Position numbers and translations under genes: made by a program. The notes under the pieces are model-generated. The model saw nothing but the letters and a program-made list of their open reading frames with translations. It had not been told where the DNA came from and did no database searches. A stretch of 64,000 nt of DNA from Pseudoalteromonas sp. 0303. Its GTDB lineage: Bacteria > Pseudomonadota > Gammaproteobacteria > Enterobacterales > Alteromonadaceae. Positions 44,223 through 53,622 of the stretch are shown piece by piece (the first letter of the stretch is position 1; each line of letters starts with the position of its first letter). The DNA is taken from NCBI RefSeq assembly GCF_013349995.1, contig NZ_JABVXF010000015.1, forward strand, positions 40,089-104,088, given 5' to 3'.

Positions 44223-44945
44223 TTATTGAGCCGCTTCTTTTTCGGCGATTTCTTTTTCAATAAACGCCATTGCTTCATCAATCATGTACGTCATCATGTT
44301 TTTAGCACGCTCAGGGTCGCCGCTCGCAATCGCGTTATACACTTTAAAGTGCTCTTCAGCGATTGCCTTTTTATTGCCCTTAGCAGGTGTAGTATGCTGA
44401 ATACTTACATGCAGAGCCGTGCTAATAAAATCACGTAATTGATAGAAAAAACGGTTACCACTGGCATGCAAAATAGCTGTATGGAAAGCAAGGTCTGGCT
44501 CATGCATTACGCCTTCTGGCTCTTCTGCTGCCGCTTGCATTTTATCGAGTGCCATTTTAATTTCTGCAATGGCTGCTTGGTCGCCTTTTCTTGCTGCAAG
44601 TGCTGCTGCTTGTGGCTCAATCGCCAAGCGCACTTGTAGAAATTCTTTAAGTACGTAAAGTGATGGGCTGCTTTCCAACAACCATTTTAATACGCTTGTG
44701 TCGTATAAGTTCCAGTTCTCCGCCGACTCAACACGAATACCTTGTCGTGGACGAGAAGAAATCAGTCCTTTTGCAGCAAGCATTTTCACTGCTTCACGAA
44801 CAGCTGTGCGGCTAATACCATACACTTCACAAAGTTGTGCTTCGGTTGGTAGCCCCGTTTCAGTGTTATAATCACCAACAATAATTGCTTTACCAAGCTC
44901 ATTGGTAACTTGTTGTGATAGGTTTAAATTTTCTAAACGCGCCAT
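44223..44945 (-). CDS. FadR-type GntR transcriptional regulator
   Basis: A 240-residue regulator. The N-terminal winged helix has LGKAIIVGDYNTETGLPTEA and YGISRTAVREAVKMLAAKGL with the wing RPRQGIRV. The C-terminal FCD ligand domain includes EPQAAALAARKGD, DLAFHTAILHASGNRFF and AIAEEHFKVYNAI, whose Asp and His residues may bind a metal. It is probably the repressor of the surrounding arabinan/arabinose genes, with a sugar acid or sugar as ligand. A copy of the shared motif lies 24 bases before its start, suggesting autoregulation. GAGGAA precedes the ATG. Confidence 0.92.
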   Translation of the reverse strand: MARLENLNLSQQVTNELGKAIIVGDYNTETGLPTEAQLCEVYGISRTAVREAVKMLAAKGLISSRPRQGIRVESAENWNLYDTSVLKWLLESSPSLYVLKEFLQVRLAIEPQAAALAARKGDQAAIAEIKMALDKMQAAAEEPEGVMHEPDLAFHTAILHASGNRFFYQLRDFISTALHVSIQHTTPAKGNKKAIAEEHFKVYNAIASGDPERAKNMMTYMIDEAMAFIEKEIAEKEAAQ

Positions 44946-44968
44946 GTGTGTTCCTCAAAAGATCTGAG

Positions 44969-44982
44969 TAATATGATACATC
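44969..44982 (-). promoter_or_regulatory. candidate GntR operator upstream of the regulator gene
   Basis: TAATATGATACATC, on the reverse strand GATGTATCATATTA, is an imperfect palindrome around GTATCATA, 24 bases before the regulator start. It fits autoregulation. Confidence 0.45.
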
Positions 44983-45045
44983 TATAAAGCTATTCCGTCA
45001 TCCTGGAAATAATTGATTAAAATCAATAACAAGCAAAAAACAACC

Positions 45046-45053
45046 TAATACAA
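45046..45053 (-). promoter_or_regulatory. weak candidate GntR operator upstream of SSS symporter
   Basis: TAATACAA (TTGTATTA on the reverse strand) lies in the GntR/symporter intergenic region, about 150 bases before the symporter. It is short and could be chance. Confidence 0.25.
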
Positions 45054-45206
45054 GTGTCTATATTTCGAACAGCATAGTCACCATTTCACCTACAGACTGT
45101 CACCTTATTTTAACAAATCTCTTTCACTCAGCTTATTTATAATATAATATTTTTATTCAACAACTAAAAAAGCAAAATTCTCTTTCAAAATTAGGTGGAA
45201 CACACG

Positions 45207-46835
45207 ATGGTCGAACTAAGTACCTTAGACTGGGCAGTGCTAGCAGGATTCTTCGTCCTGTTACTAGGCGTTGTCGTGATGTCTATGCGACAAAAAGAAG
45301 AAGACACCGCTGATTACTTTTTAGCGGGTCGTAATGCAAGTTGGTTAGTGATTGGTGCCTCTATTTTCGCATCGAACATTGGCTCGGAACATTTAGTGGG
45401 CCTTTCAGGTTCAGGTGCACAATCGGGTATGGCACTGGCTCACTGGGAGATGCAATCGTGGATCATTCTACTGCTCGGTTGGATTTTCGTACCTTTCTAT
45501 TGGAGTAGTAAAGTCTACACCATGCCTGAATTCTTAGAGCGCCGCTTTAACTCTAAATCACGTACCTTCTTATCTGTTATCTCATTGATTAGTTATGTAC
45601 TAACCAAGGTTGCGGTAACGGTTTATGCCGGCGGTATCGCATTTAAAACAATATTAGGTATTGAGAGCATTTGGGGCATCGACTTCTTCTGGATTTCAGC
45701 TATTGGCCTAGTGGTTATCACCGGTATTTATACGGTACTTGGCGGTATGAAAGCCATTATGTGGACCTCGGTGTTGCAGACCCCTGTACTCATTATTGGC
45801 TCCTTAGTCATATTAGTTGTTGGTCTAGATAAAGTAGGTGGCTGGGCAGAAGTTGAGCGTATCAACGATGCTAATATGCACCTTATTCGCAGTGCTTCAG
45901 ATGCTGAGTTCCCATGGCCTGGCATTGTATTTGGTTCATTCATTATTGGTTTTTGGTATTGGTGTACCGACCAATACATCGTACAACGTGTTTTATCTGC
46001 AAAAGGCATTAAAGAAGCGCGTCGCGGTACCATGTTTGCTGGTTACTTAAAATTACTTCCTGTATTTATCTTCTTAGTGCCGGGTATGATTGCCTATGCA
46101 TTAAATGCTAAAGGTATTATTAGCTATGAAAGTGCTGACCAAGCTTTCCCAACTTTAGTTGCTGAGCTATTACCAGCCGGCGTTAAGGGGATTGTAATTG
46201 GTGGTTTAGTAGCGGCTCTTATGAGCTCTTTAGCATCATTATTTAACTCATCAGCAACCTTATTTACCATTGATTTCTATAAGAAATTCAAACCAGAATC
46301 ATCTGAAAAGCACCTTCTGAAAGTAGGCCGTATTGCCACTATCGTGATTGTTGTATTAGGTCTTCTGTGGATACCCGTCATGAGCTTAATTGCCGATGTG
46401 CTTTATGAATATCTGCAAAGTGTGCAGTCTCTTATTGCACCAGGTATTGCTGCGGTATTTTTACTAGGTTTATGTAGTAAACGCATCACTCCAACAGCGG
46501 GTTTTGTGGGCTTAGTATCAGGTTTTGTGCTTGGTATGATCCGCTTAGTATTACTGCCATTTAAAGATGATTTAACAGGTTCATCATTTGCGTGGATCAC
46601 CACAATGAACTGGTTATATTATTGTATTCTGCTATTTGTCGTGGTCGTTGCGATTATGATTGTGGTAAGTATTTTCACCAAACAAGCAGACGAAGAACAA
46701 TTGAAAGGTCTTACTTTCTCAAGCCTAGATAAAGCAACTATGAAAGAAGTAGCTGCCGGCTTAGATAAGTGGGATTACATTCATACCGCGGGTATTATTG
46801 GTATTACTGCCTTTATTTACTACCGCTTCTGGTAA
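45207..46835 (+). CDS. sodium/solute symporter, SSS family (SglT-like sugar transporter)
   Basis: A 542-residue inner-membrane protein with about 13-14 helices. DYFLAGRNASWLVIGASIFASN and GSEHLVGLSGSGAQSGMALAHWE are the SGLT-type sugar-binding entry, and FWYWCTDQYIVQRVLSAKGI is the conserved core. It should import a monosaccharide, here most plausibly L-arabinose, with sodium. An ORF opens at GTG 45195, but AGGTGG at 45193-45198 is eight bases before the ATG at 45207. It is divergent from the GntR gene and ends at a bidirectional terminator. Confidence 0.92.
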   Translation: MVELSTLDWAVLAGFFVLLLGVVVMSMRQKEEDTADYFLAGRNASWLVIGASIFASNIGSEHLVGLSGSGAQSGMALAHWEMQSWIILLLGWIFVPFYWSSKVYTMPEFLERRFNSKSRTFLSVISLISYVLTKVAVTVYAGGIAFKTILGIESIWGIDFFWISAIGLVVITGIYTVLGGMKAIMWTSVLQTPVLIIGSLVILVVGLDKVGGWAEVERINDANMHLIRSASDAEFPWPGIVFGSFIIGFWYWCTDQYIVQRVLSAKGIKEARRGTMFAGYLKLLPVFIFLVPGMIAYALNAKGIISYESADQAFPTLVAELLPAGVKGIVIGGLVAALMSSLASLFNSSATLFTIDFYKKFKPESSEKHLLKVGRIATIVIVVLGLLWIPVMSLIADVLYEYLQSVQSLIAPGIAAVFLLGLCSKRITPTAGFVGLVSGFVLGMIRLVLLPFKDDLTGSSFAWITTMNWLYYCILLFVVVVAIMIVVSIFTKQADEEQLKGLTFSSLDKATMKEVAAGLDKWDYIHTAGIIGITAFIYYRFW

Positions 46836-46857
46836 TCGTTCGTTCCCAAAGTTGTAG

Positions 46858-46881
46858 GGCGCCAATTGGCGCCCTTTTTTA
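46858..46881. terminator. bidirectional terminator between symporter and GH43 genes
   Basis: GGGCGCC and GGCGCCC pair around AATT and are followed by a T-run that reaches the GH43 stop codon. It serves two convergent genes. Position is accurate to about one base. Confidence 0.88.
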
Positions 46882-47907
46882 ATCAGCGAGTTCTGGTGAA
46901 AACACTGGAAAACCGTTTTTATCCCACGTAATAATGCGTGCTCGCGCATGGCGATTTGGGTCTGTAAGCGGTGAGCCTTTCAGCTCTTTATAGTCACGGC
47001 TGTGATAAATCATTAAATCGGTTACACCATCTTCAGCTTTTACAAAACTGTTATGCCCAGGGCCAAAACGACCTAGCTCAGCATTGGTGGTGAACACCGG
47101 CTCAGCCTTTTTATGCCAGCTAGCAGGGTCAAGTAAGTCAGCATTCACATCTGCCCATAGCAAGCCCATCGCATATCGATGATCGGTAGCACTGGCTGAA
47201 TAAGTGACAAATATTTTATCGCCATGGGTGATGACTGCAGCACCTTCGTTCACCTTATAGCCTTGCACTTCCCAATCAAGGGTTGGCTCAGTAATCGCGA
47301 TAATGGGTTCTTTAATTGATGTTGGTGAGTCCATTTCAGCTAACCACAAAGCTGAGTTGTAAGTTGCAGGCTGGTTCTGCTGCGCCCAAATCATGTAGCG
47401 CTTACCCTTGTGCGTAAAACTTGTGGCATCAAGCGAAAAACTATCAAGGTGGCTAGTTACTTGCCCCATTTCTTGCCACTCACCTTGCATCGGATTAGCA
47501 CTGTCGTTTTTAAGTGCATACATGCGAATACTGAACGGTTTTTCGATATCACCTGCGGCGAAGTAGATATACCAACTGCCATCAATCTTATGTAGCTCAG
47601 GGGCCCAAATATTGACACTCATTGGGCCTTTATCGCGCTTTTGCCAAATAACCTTCGGCTTAGCTAATTTTAAATCGTTTAAACGACAAGCTTGGCGTAG
47701 CTCAATTTCATCAAATTTCGGCGAACTACCTATAAACGTGTAACAGCCACTTTTATCATCACGAACTAACCAAGGATCAGCACGTTTGAGTACAATGGGG
47801 TTATCAATTGGCGCTAAAGTCTTGCTACTATTAGCATCAGCAAGGGCTGACAATGGCGAGGCACTTAACGCACTAAGAAGCGTTAGCCGAGATAATTTTT
47901 TGAGCAT
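46879..47907 (-). CDS. GH43 glycoside hydrolase, probable exo-acting arabinofuranosidase
   Basis: A 342-residue exported five-bladed propeller enzyme (signal peptide cleaved near ALA). The three GH43 carboxylates are placed by VLKRADPWLVRD (base Asp), FSLDATSFTHKG (pKa-modulating Asp) and KVNEGAAVITHGD (acid Glu), with NIWAPELHKIDGSWYIYFAAG. The pattern resembles GH43 enzymes removing terminal alpha-L-arabinofuranose. The ORF extends to a TTG at 47982, but AGGACA precedes the ATG at 47907, which gives a normal signal peptide. It is divergent from the endo-arabinanase gene. Confidence 0.86.
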   Translation of the reverse strand: MLKKLSRLTLLSALSASPLSALADANSSKTLAPIDNPIVLKRADPWLVRDDKSGCYTFIGSSPKFDEIELRQACRLNDLKLAKPKVIWQKRDKGPMSVNIWAPELHKIDGSWYIYFAAGDIEKPFSIRMYALKNDSANPMQGEWQEMGQVTSHLDSFSLDATSFTHKGKRYMIWAQQNQPATYNSALWLAEMDSPTSIKEPIIAITEPTLDWEVQGYKVNEGAAVITHGDKIFVTYSASATDHRYAMGLLWADVNADLLDPASWHKKAEPVFTTNAELGRFGPGHNSFVKAEDGVTDLMIYHSRDYKELKGSPLTDPNRHARARIITWDKNGFPVFSPELAD

Positions 47908-47942
47908 AATGTGTCCTGTATTTCGTCTCGATTTTATTGTTA

Positions 47943-47958
47943 ATATTGTATTACATAT
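47943..47958. promoter_or_regulatory. candidate GntR operator between divergent GH43 genes
   Basis: ATATTGTATTACATAT is a near-palindrome around GTATTAC, centred between two divergent arabinan hydrolase genes, and matches the motif shared across the locus. Confidence 0.45.
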
Positions 47959-48010
47959 TATATAGTAGCTGAATGAACACAAGAGTTAAAACAACAAAAG
48001 GTATTCAAGC

Positions 48011-49015
48011 ATGAGACCCGTAAGTAAGGTGACACACGCAATGAAGTGGCTTTCAACAGGGCTACTTTTTTCTGCCGCAGCCGTTTCTGCAAAGCAAGTT
48101 GAAGTACACGATCCGGTGATGGCCAAAGAAGGCGACACGTACTATGTATTTAGCACAGGCCCTGGTATTACCTATTATGAATCGAAAGATTTAACCAACT
48201 GGAAACTCACAGGCCGCGTTTTTAAAGACGAGCCAAGTTGGGCAAAGCGTATTTCACCAAGCTTTGATGGCCACTTATGGGCACCCGATGTTTATGAGAA
48301 AAATGGTAAGTTTTACCTTTATTACTCAGTCTCTGCATTTGGCAAAAACACCTCAGCAATTGGTGTAACGGTTAACGAAACCCTTGACCCATCATCACCT
48401 GATTACAAGTGGATTGACTACGGCATAGTGGTTGAATCAGTGCCTGAGCGAGACGATTGGAACGCTATCGACCCTGCAATAATCGAAGATGAGAATGGTA
48501 CACCGTGGATGAGCTTTGGTTCGTTCTGGGGCGGCCTTAAACTAGTAAAACTTGATGATGACATGGTGCGCTTAGCAAAACCTGAAAAATGGCATCACAT
48601 TGCGAGTCGTCCAAACACGGAACATGGCCCGATTGAAGCACCTTATATCTTTAAAAAGAACGGCTATTACTACCTATTTGTTTCGTTTGATAAATGCTGC
48701 CGTGGCGTAGAGAGTACTTACAACGTACGCGTAGGTCGAAGCAAAAACATCGAAGGCCCATATTTAGATCAACAAGGTCGCTCTATGGTTGATGGCGGTG
48801 GCAGTTTAGTTATTGAAGGTAATAAAGACTGGGCTGCTCTTGGTCATAATGCTGCGTACACCTTTGATGGTAAAGACTATTTAGTATTACACGCCTACGA
48901 AACAGCCGATAACGGCGTGCAAAAGCTACGTATTTTACCTATGAGCTGGAAAAACGATTGGCCGGTTGTTAACCCAGCCGACCTGAATAAGCTTAAAACC
49001 AAGCTTAAAAAGTAA
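48011..49015 (+). CDS. GH43 arabinan endo-1,5-alpha-L-arabinosidase
   Basis: A 334-residue exported enzyme expected to cut the alpha-1,5-arabinan backbone. GH43 residues are seen in VEVHDPVMAKEGDTYYVFST (Asp), NAIDPAIIEDENGTPWMSFGSFWGG (Asp) and GPIEAPYIFKKNGYYYLFVS (Glu). DGHLWAPDVYEKNGKFYLYYS and ALGHNAAYTFDGKDYLVLHAY are typical of Cellvibrio Arb43A-type endo-arabinanases. Two starts are possible: 48011 with AAAAGG upstream, or 48041 (MKWLSTGLLFS) with AAGGTG; both yield a signal peptide ending VSA. A strong terminator follows. Confidence 0.9.
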   Translation: MRPVSKVTHAMKWLSTGLLFSAAAVSAKQVEVHDPVMAKEGDTYYVFSTGPGITYYESKDLTNWKLTGRVFKDEPSWAKRISPSFDGHLWAPDVYEKNGKFYLYYSVSAFGKNTSAIGVTVNETLDPSSPDYKWIDYGIVVESVPERDDWNAIDPAIIEDENGTPWMSFGSFWGGLKLVKLDDDMVRLAKPEKWHHIASRPNTEHGPIEAPYIFKKNGYYYLFVSFDKCCRGVESTYNVRVGRSKNIEGPYLDQQGRSMVDGGGSLVIEGNKDWAALGHNAAYTFDGKDYLVLHAYETADNGVQKLRILPMSWKNDWPVVNPADLNKLKTKLKK

Positions 49016-49028
49016 TTATTCAACACAC

Positions 49029-49056
49029 AAAAAACCTGCAAAATTGCAGGTTTTTT
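49029..49056. terminator. bidirectional terminator after endo-arabinanase gene
   Basis: AAAAAACCTGCA and TGCAGGTTTTTT form a perfect stem around a four-base loop, between convergent genes. Confidence 0.92.
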
Positions 49057-49098
49057 ATTTGCTTTAATGACCTCGTTTGAGGTTGAAAGTAGGTGTTA

Positions 49099-49524
49099 TC
49101 AACTAAAATCAATCAAAGTAATATCAACGAGCATGGGGCTTTGGCAGTCTTGCTGATGCTTTTCTTCAATAAATGCGCTGTACACATCACGCGCCAAATG
49201 CGCAGGTATTAGCACCTCAAAGCGGCTGCCTTTATTCATTAGTTGCAATGCTTCTTGCAAGCCCACTATCGCCTCTGCAATTTCGTACTCTACAGCAGCA
49301 CCTTGCTTTCGAGTATCAAACAACACCCGACCATTTGTAAGGGTAACGCGTTGATGCACAGTCACAGTGGCATCCCAACTAGGTTTATCCCCCTGACCTT
49401 GCTCAATCACTCTATAACCAAGCCCTGTTGGCGTTTGGTAAAAACTGTGTTGCTCAGCGCTGTTATCTAAAAGCGACGGTAAAACATGCTCTTTAGCCGT
49501 CGCAAATACATTGTTGCTTAACAT
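49099..49524 (-). CDS. FKBP-type peptidyl-prolyl isomerase-like protein
   Basis: A 141-residue protein with a C-terminal FKBP fold: GLGYRVIEQGQGDKPSWDATVTVHQRVTLTNGRVLFDT, then IVGLQEALQLMNKGSRFEVLIP and a short C-terminal strand. No signal peptide is evident (it starts MLSNNVFATAKEH), so it is probably cytoplasmic. Several aromatic active-site residues of classic FKBPs are replaced, so isomerase activity is uncertain. The ATG at 49524 lies ten bases after the GH127 stop, so the two are likely co-transcribed. Its relation to arabinan use is unclear. Confidence 0.8.
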   Translation of the reverse strand: MLSNNVFATAKEHVLPSLLDNSAEQHSFYQTPTGLGYRVIEQGQGDKPSWDATVTVHQRVTLTNGRVLFDTRKQGAAVEYEIAEAIVGLQEALQLMNKGSRFEVLIPAHLARDVYSAFIEEKHQQDCQSPMLVDITLIDFS

Positions 49525-49534
49525 AGCCAACTCT

Positions 49535-51979
49535 TTATTGTGCGTTGATTAAACGAATACCATAGATACCACCGGCAACAGAGTCTTTATCGGCAGCAAA
49601 ACGTAAGGTAAGCGTTTTCGACTTTTTCATTGCCTCTGTTAATGGGTAATCAATGGTGTAGAACTCATCAGTCGGCTTGCCTACAGGCAAACTAACCGCA
49701 GCTAATTGCTCACCATTTAAATTAATTGAGAAATGACGATCTACATCGCCAATAAAATAGCGAACACGCAAAGCAACCGCTTTTTGTTCTGGGTTGCTAA
49801 GCTGATACTCAAACCAACCTGTCGCATCGCGCCAATGATGACCATTATTAACACCCGCACGAGTTCCTTCACCTTTAAAGTCGTGTTCGACTTCAGGTTG
49901 TTGCTCACCCGGCGTAATTTGATCAACGGTTAATAAACGAAGCTGCTCTTTCGCTTGCTCAGCCGCTTTTGCATCGGCAACAAATTGTGTGAACTCAGCT
50001 TCACTTTGCTGCGGCCAATACACTTGATAGCGACTATCGTGTAAGCGGAAGAACGGAATTAGCTCTGTGCTCTTAGTGTTATCGATACCTTGCTTGGCAA
50101 TCGCCACATTTTTATCGGCGATAAATGCGAGCTCTTGGCCCGGTTTACGAGTAAGATCGGCAATAAATTTTTCTGGCTCACTCAGCATGATTGGTAGAGC
50201 CTCTGGCGGACAAGTCGGCCCCGCGGCGATATGGCCCATGCGGCTATTATCGGCAACAAAGTTAAGCTGCTCATTTGCAAATGCTTGTACTTTGGTAGCC
50301 ATTACAACAGGCCCATACATCACAGAGTAATAATGCTGGCCATCAGGTAGCTGCTCAGTATAAAGCTTAGGACTAAGCTCAAAGGCAAGCTTATCACCGC
50401 TTTGCCATGCATGGCTGATACTGTAATAACCGTCTTTTTCGGTTGCGCTTACAGCTTTTCCATTTAAAGTAAAGCTCAGCTCACCTTGCTGCCAAGACGG
50501 TTTACGAATATGAATTACCGACTCAGCACTTTGCCCGTCAGACAAACGATTCACGGTCAGTGAAACCTTGTTATCATCTGGAAATTGGCTGTCTTGCGTG
50601 ATCTGCAAACCCTGCTGTTGCCAATTTAACGTGCTTGGAATAAACAAGTTCACCCATAGCTCTTTACCGGTATTGCTATAAATCAGCTCACCATATTTGC
50701 TGTGATTCTCAATACCTGAGCCTACGCAGCACCACATTGAATCTTGCACTGACGAATACGTGCGGTAATGCCCAGGGCGCATTGAGGTAAAGTAAACAAG
50801 ACCGCCATGCTCTGGGTGTTGTGACGATAAAATATGGTTATATGTGGCGCGCTCATAATAGTCTAAATAGCGCGTATCACCGGTTTTTAAGAATAATAAC
50901 TTACTAAGTTTCATCATGTTGTAAGTGTTGCAGGTTTCTGGACCTTCAACATCTTCAACCATAGGTGTAAAGTCACTTTTATCATGAAAATGCTCACGTA
51001 CCGAGTTACCGCCAATTGATACTGAGCGCTCTTGGCTGACTGTTTTCCAGAAAAAGTCAGCACCTTGCTGCCATGCTTTGTCATCGCTGGCATTTGCGAC
51101 CTTCAACATACCAATAATTTTTGGAATTTGCGTATTGGCATGCAGGCCAGTTAACTTATCTTCTTTGTGTAATAAGGGTTCAATAATGATATTATGAGAG
51201 AACTGGCGGGCTAGCTTTAAGTAGCGCTCATCATCACTGATAAAGTACATATCAGCAAACACATCATTTAAGCCACCATGCTCTGAATACAGCATTTGTT
51301 GAATTTGATCATCAGTTAGCTTAGCTGTGGTCGCTAAGAACCATTCGCCTAACTTAAATAGCATTTGTTTGGCTTTATCACTGCCTGCTACGTCGTATGC
51401 ATCACGCAAACCATGAAAGATTTTATCGATGTTATAAAGCGGTACCCAGCGGTCATTTAAGCTGAATAAATCAGCTTTGATTTCACCCTTTTCAATCTGC
51501 TGCCACATTTCATCGCCATTTGGGATACCGCCTAAGTAACCACCAGTGGCTTGTTGAGCGCGATCCAACTCGCTTAGCATATAATCTAAACGCTGCTTTA
51601 ATTCTTCGTCACCTGTGGCTGCCCACGCAAGGCTTAAGGCTGAAAGATAATGACCGCCAATATGGCCATCAAGGCCAGTGCTTTCCCAGTTGCCATAGTT
51701 AGGCGCTTTTGGCTCAAGGCCGGCTTCACGCAGGTAAGGAGCAAGTAACTGATCAGGATGAAGTGCTAATAAATAACGCACATTCGTTTGCTGTGCATGT
51801 AAAAACGGGCTGGCGCTTAAACTTACTTGGTTTAGGGCAAATAAATGTTGTTCGCTGGTATGTTCAGCATGCTCCACAGCAGCAGTTTGTTTACTGTCTG
51901 TTGGCTGCTCACTGCAACCGGTCACAGTTAAAATTGCAGCGCAAACGCTTGCTAAATAGCTAACCTTGAATGTGTTCAT
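49535..51979 (-). CDS. GH127 beta-L-arabinofuranosidase-family lipoprotein
   Basis: An 814-residue lipoprotein (TVTGCSEQ, Cys near residue 22). The GH127 (DUF1680) catalytic barrel carries the zinc/nucleophile set known from HypBA1: PETCNTYNMMKLSKLLF near residue 348 with Glu-x-Cys, and MWCCVGSGIENHSKYGE near residue 417 with the Cys-Cys pair. C-terminal beta domains follow (about 560-814), ending in a carbohydrate-binding-like module. GH127 enzymes release beta-linked L-arabinofuranose or related sugars. GGGAG precedes the ATG. It is followed closely by the FKBP gene and preceded by the GPH transporter. Confidence 0.9.
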   Translation of the reverse strand: MNTFKVSYLASVCAAILTVTGCSEQPTDSKQTAAVEHAEHTSEQHLFALNQVSLSASPFLHAQQTNVRYLLALHPDQLLAPYLREAGLEPKAPNYGNWESTGLDGHIGGHYLSALSLAWAATGDEELKQRLDYMLSELDRAQQATGGYLGGIPNGDEMWQQIEKGEIKADLFSLNDRWVPLYNIDKIFHGLRDAYDVAGSDKAKQMLFKLGEWFLATTAKLTDDQIQQMLYSEHGGLNDVFADMYFISDDERYLKLARQFSHNIIIEPLLHKEDKLTGLHANTQIPKIIGMLKVANASDDKAWQQGADFFWKTVSQERSVSIGGNSVREHFHDKSDFTPMVEDVEGPETCNTYNMMKLSKLLFLKTGDTRYLDYYERATYNHILSSQHPEHGGLVYFTSMRPGHYRTYSSVQDSMWCCVGSGIENHSKYGELIYSNTGKELWVNLFIPSTLNWQQQGLQITQDSQFPDDNKVSLTVNRLSDGQSAESVIHIRKPSWQQGELSFTLNGKAVSATEKDGYYSISHAWQSGDKLAFELSPKLYTEQLPDGQHYYSVMYGPVVMATKVQAFANEQLNFVADNSRMGHIAAGPTCPPEALPIMLSEPEKFIADLTRKPGQELAFIADKNVAIAKQGIDNTKSTELIPFFRLHDSRYQVYWPQQSEAEFTQFVADAKAAEQAKEQLRLLTVDQITPGEQQPEVEHDFKGEGTRAGVNNGHHWRDATGWFEYQLSNPEQKAVALRVRYFIGDVDRHFSINLNGEQLAAVSLPVGKPTDEFYTIDYPLTEAMKKSKTLTLRFAADKDSVAGGIYGIRLINAQ

Positions 51980-52056
51980 ACTGTTGTCTCCCAGCGAGTT
52001 GTTATTTTAAAGAGCAAAGCGCACACACTTATTTAGTGTGTGCGTTTAAAGAGTGG

Positions 52057-53394
52057 TTATTTTGGTAGGCGTTTATGAATAACCATATCCGTATAGTACT
52101 CATCGGTAATTTTGTATTTTTTCAAGATCAGACCTAGCAAGGCGTGGAATACACCAGGAATGATGGTTAGCATCAGTGCTAAGCCCATTAGGGTAAATTC
52201 GGTTTGCTCAACGTTAGGCTTGTACTCAAAAAATGCCAGTAATAAACCACCTGCTAAGCCCGCTAAACCGCCCCCGGCTTTTTGGCAGAATGAAATGCCA
52301 CCAAACGATAGACCCGATGCACGAACGCCGTCTTTAATTTCACCGTAATCAACGGCTTCAGCAATGGCAGACCAGAACACTGGCGCATGTAAATCAACCA
52401 CAAATGACAAGATGATATAAAGCACAAACGCCGTCATTACATCGCCCGGTTGCACTACAAAATACATTAGCAATGAGATGAATAGCACGGCGATTTGTGA
52501 TTGACGGAATAGCTTCATTTTACAGTAACGCTGGGTGATCCACGTACTTGCCACCATTGAGACAATAGATGCTGCAATACCCGCACTGGTAAAGGCACCT
52601 GCTAAATCTGGTACACCTAAGTAATAGGTTGCGTAATACATAGCAACACTGCCACGAATCGCATAACCAAGCGTACCAAGCACACATGCTGCACACAGTA
52701 GTAACCATTGGTCGTTTTTAATAAGTACTTTTAATTGCGTAAGTACACCTTCGGTTTGTGGCTCATGGGTAATACGTTCGCGAGTAGTAAAGAAGCAAAA
52801 CAAAAATAGTGCTACGGCACATGCCGATACCAATGCCATTGCCAGTTTATAACCATACGACAAGCTGCCATCTCCCCAATATGAGGCTAGTAGCGGCACT
52901 GAAAATACGATCACTACATTAGCAATCTTAGCGAAGAACATACGGTAGCCATTGGCCGACAAACGCTCTTTTGGATCGGCAGTTAATACACCAATGTAAG
53001 AGATATAAGGAATAGCAACACCGGTAAACATCAAGGTCGCAAGCAAGTAAGTGGCATAAGCCCACGCTAACTTCATGTTGTAGTCGAAATCAGGCGTGGT
53101 AAATAACAGTACGACCGATAAACCATAAGGCACAGATAAAAATAAGAACCAGTGACGGAACTGACCCCAACGGGTTTTCACTTTGTCGGTGATCACCCCC
53201 ATTAATGGATCGGTAAAGGCATCAACAAAACGCGCCACTAAGAACAACACACCCATATCAACCGGATCAAGTCCGTAGATATCGGTGTAAAAGAAAGACA
53301 TAAAATAGAATAACGCTGCAACCATGACATTTACTGCCATGTCGCCGGCGCCAAAGCCGACCTTTTCTACAACGGATAACTTTTGAGATTCCAT
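52057..53394 (-). CDS. GPH family (glycoside-pentoside-hexuronide) sugar:cation symporter
   Basis: A 445-residue inner-membrane transporter with 12 predicted helices. The MelB/XynB-type features are EKVGFGAGDMAVNVMVAALF at the start, ARFVDAFTDPLMGVITDKVKTRWGQFRHW, and VDLHAPVFWSAIAEAVDYGE. It should import arabinose, arabino-oligosaccharides or released glycosides across the inner membrane. AGGGTG precedes the ATG. GH127 lies about 80 bases downstream on the same strand. A motif copy sits about 165 bases before its start. Confidence 0.92.
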   Translation of the reverse strand: MESQKLSVVEKVGFGAGDMAVNVMVAALFYFMSFFYTDIYGLDPVDMGVLFLVARFVDAFTDPLMGVITDKVKTRWGQFRHWFLFLSVPYGLSVVLLFTTPDFDYNMKLAWAYATYLLATLMFTGVAIPYISYIGVLTADPKERLSANGYRMFFAKIANVVIVFSVPLLASYWGDGSLSYGYKLAMALVSACAVALFLFCFFTTRERITHEPQTEGVLTQLKVLIKNDQWLLLCAACVLGTLGYAIRGSVAMYYATYYLGVPDLAGAFTSAGIAASIVSMVASTWITQRYCKMKLFRQSQIAVLFISLLMYFVVQPGDVMTAFVLYIILSFVVDLHAPVFWSAIAEAVDYGEIKDGVRASGLSFGGISFCQKAGGGLAGLAGGLLLAFFEYKPNVEQTEFTLMGLALMLTIIPGVFHALLGLILKKYKITDEYYTDMVIHKRLPK

Positions 53395-53556
53395 ACAACA
53401 ACACCCTAATTGGTCAATAATGAGCCGCCGCTCACTATTTCAAGCAATGCTAAAAAGCTTTCAACATTGCGTATCAAATAAATTTATAGCCCTAGATATT
53501 ACACAGCTTGGCCATTGCGTTCGTTATTTTTGTAAATTTAATGCTAATCTAATTAA

Positions 53557-53573
53557 TAGTATTATCATACTTA
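53557..53573. promoter_or_regulatory. candidate GntR operator upstream of GPH transporter
   Basis: TAGTATTATCATACTTA contains the perfect inverted repeat AGTAT-TATC-ATACT and the shared TWGTATNAY motif, between the transporter start and the TonB receptor terminator. Confidence 0.45.
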
Positions 53574-53622
53574 TTAAATCGCAACTCTTTTCGACCGATG
53601 GTTTGGTTTATAAAAACCAATA

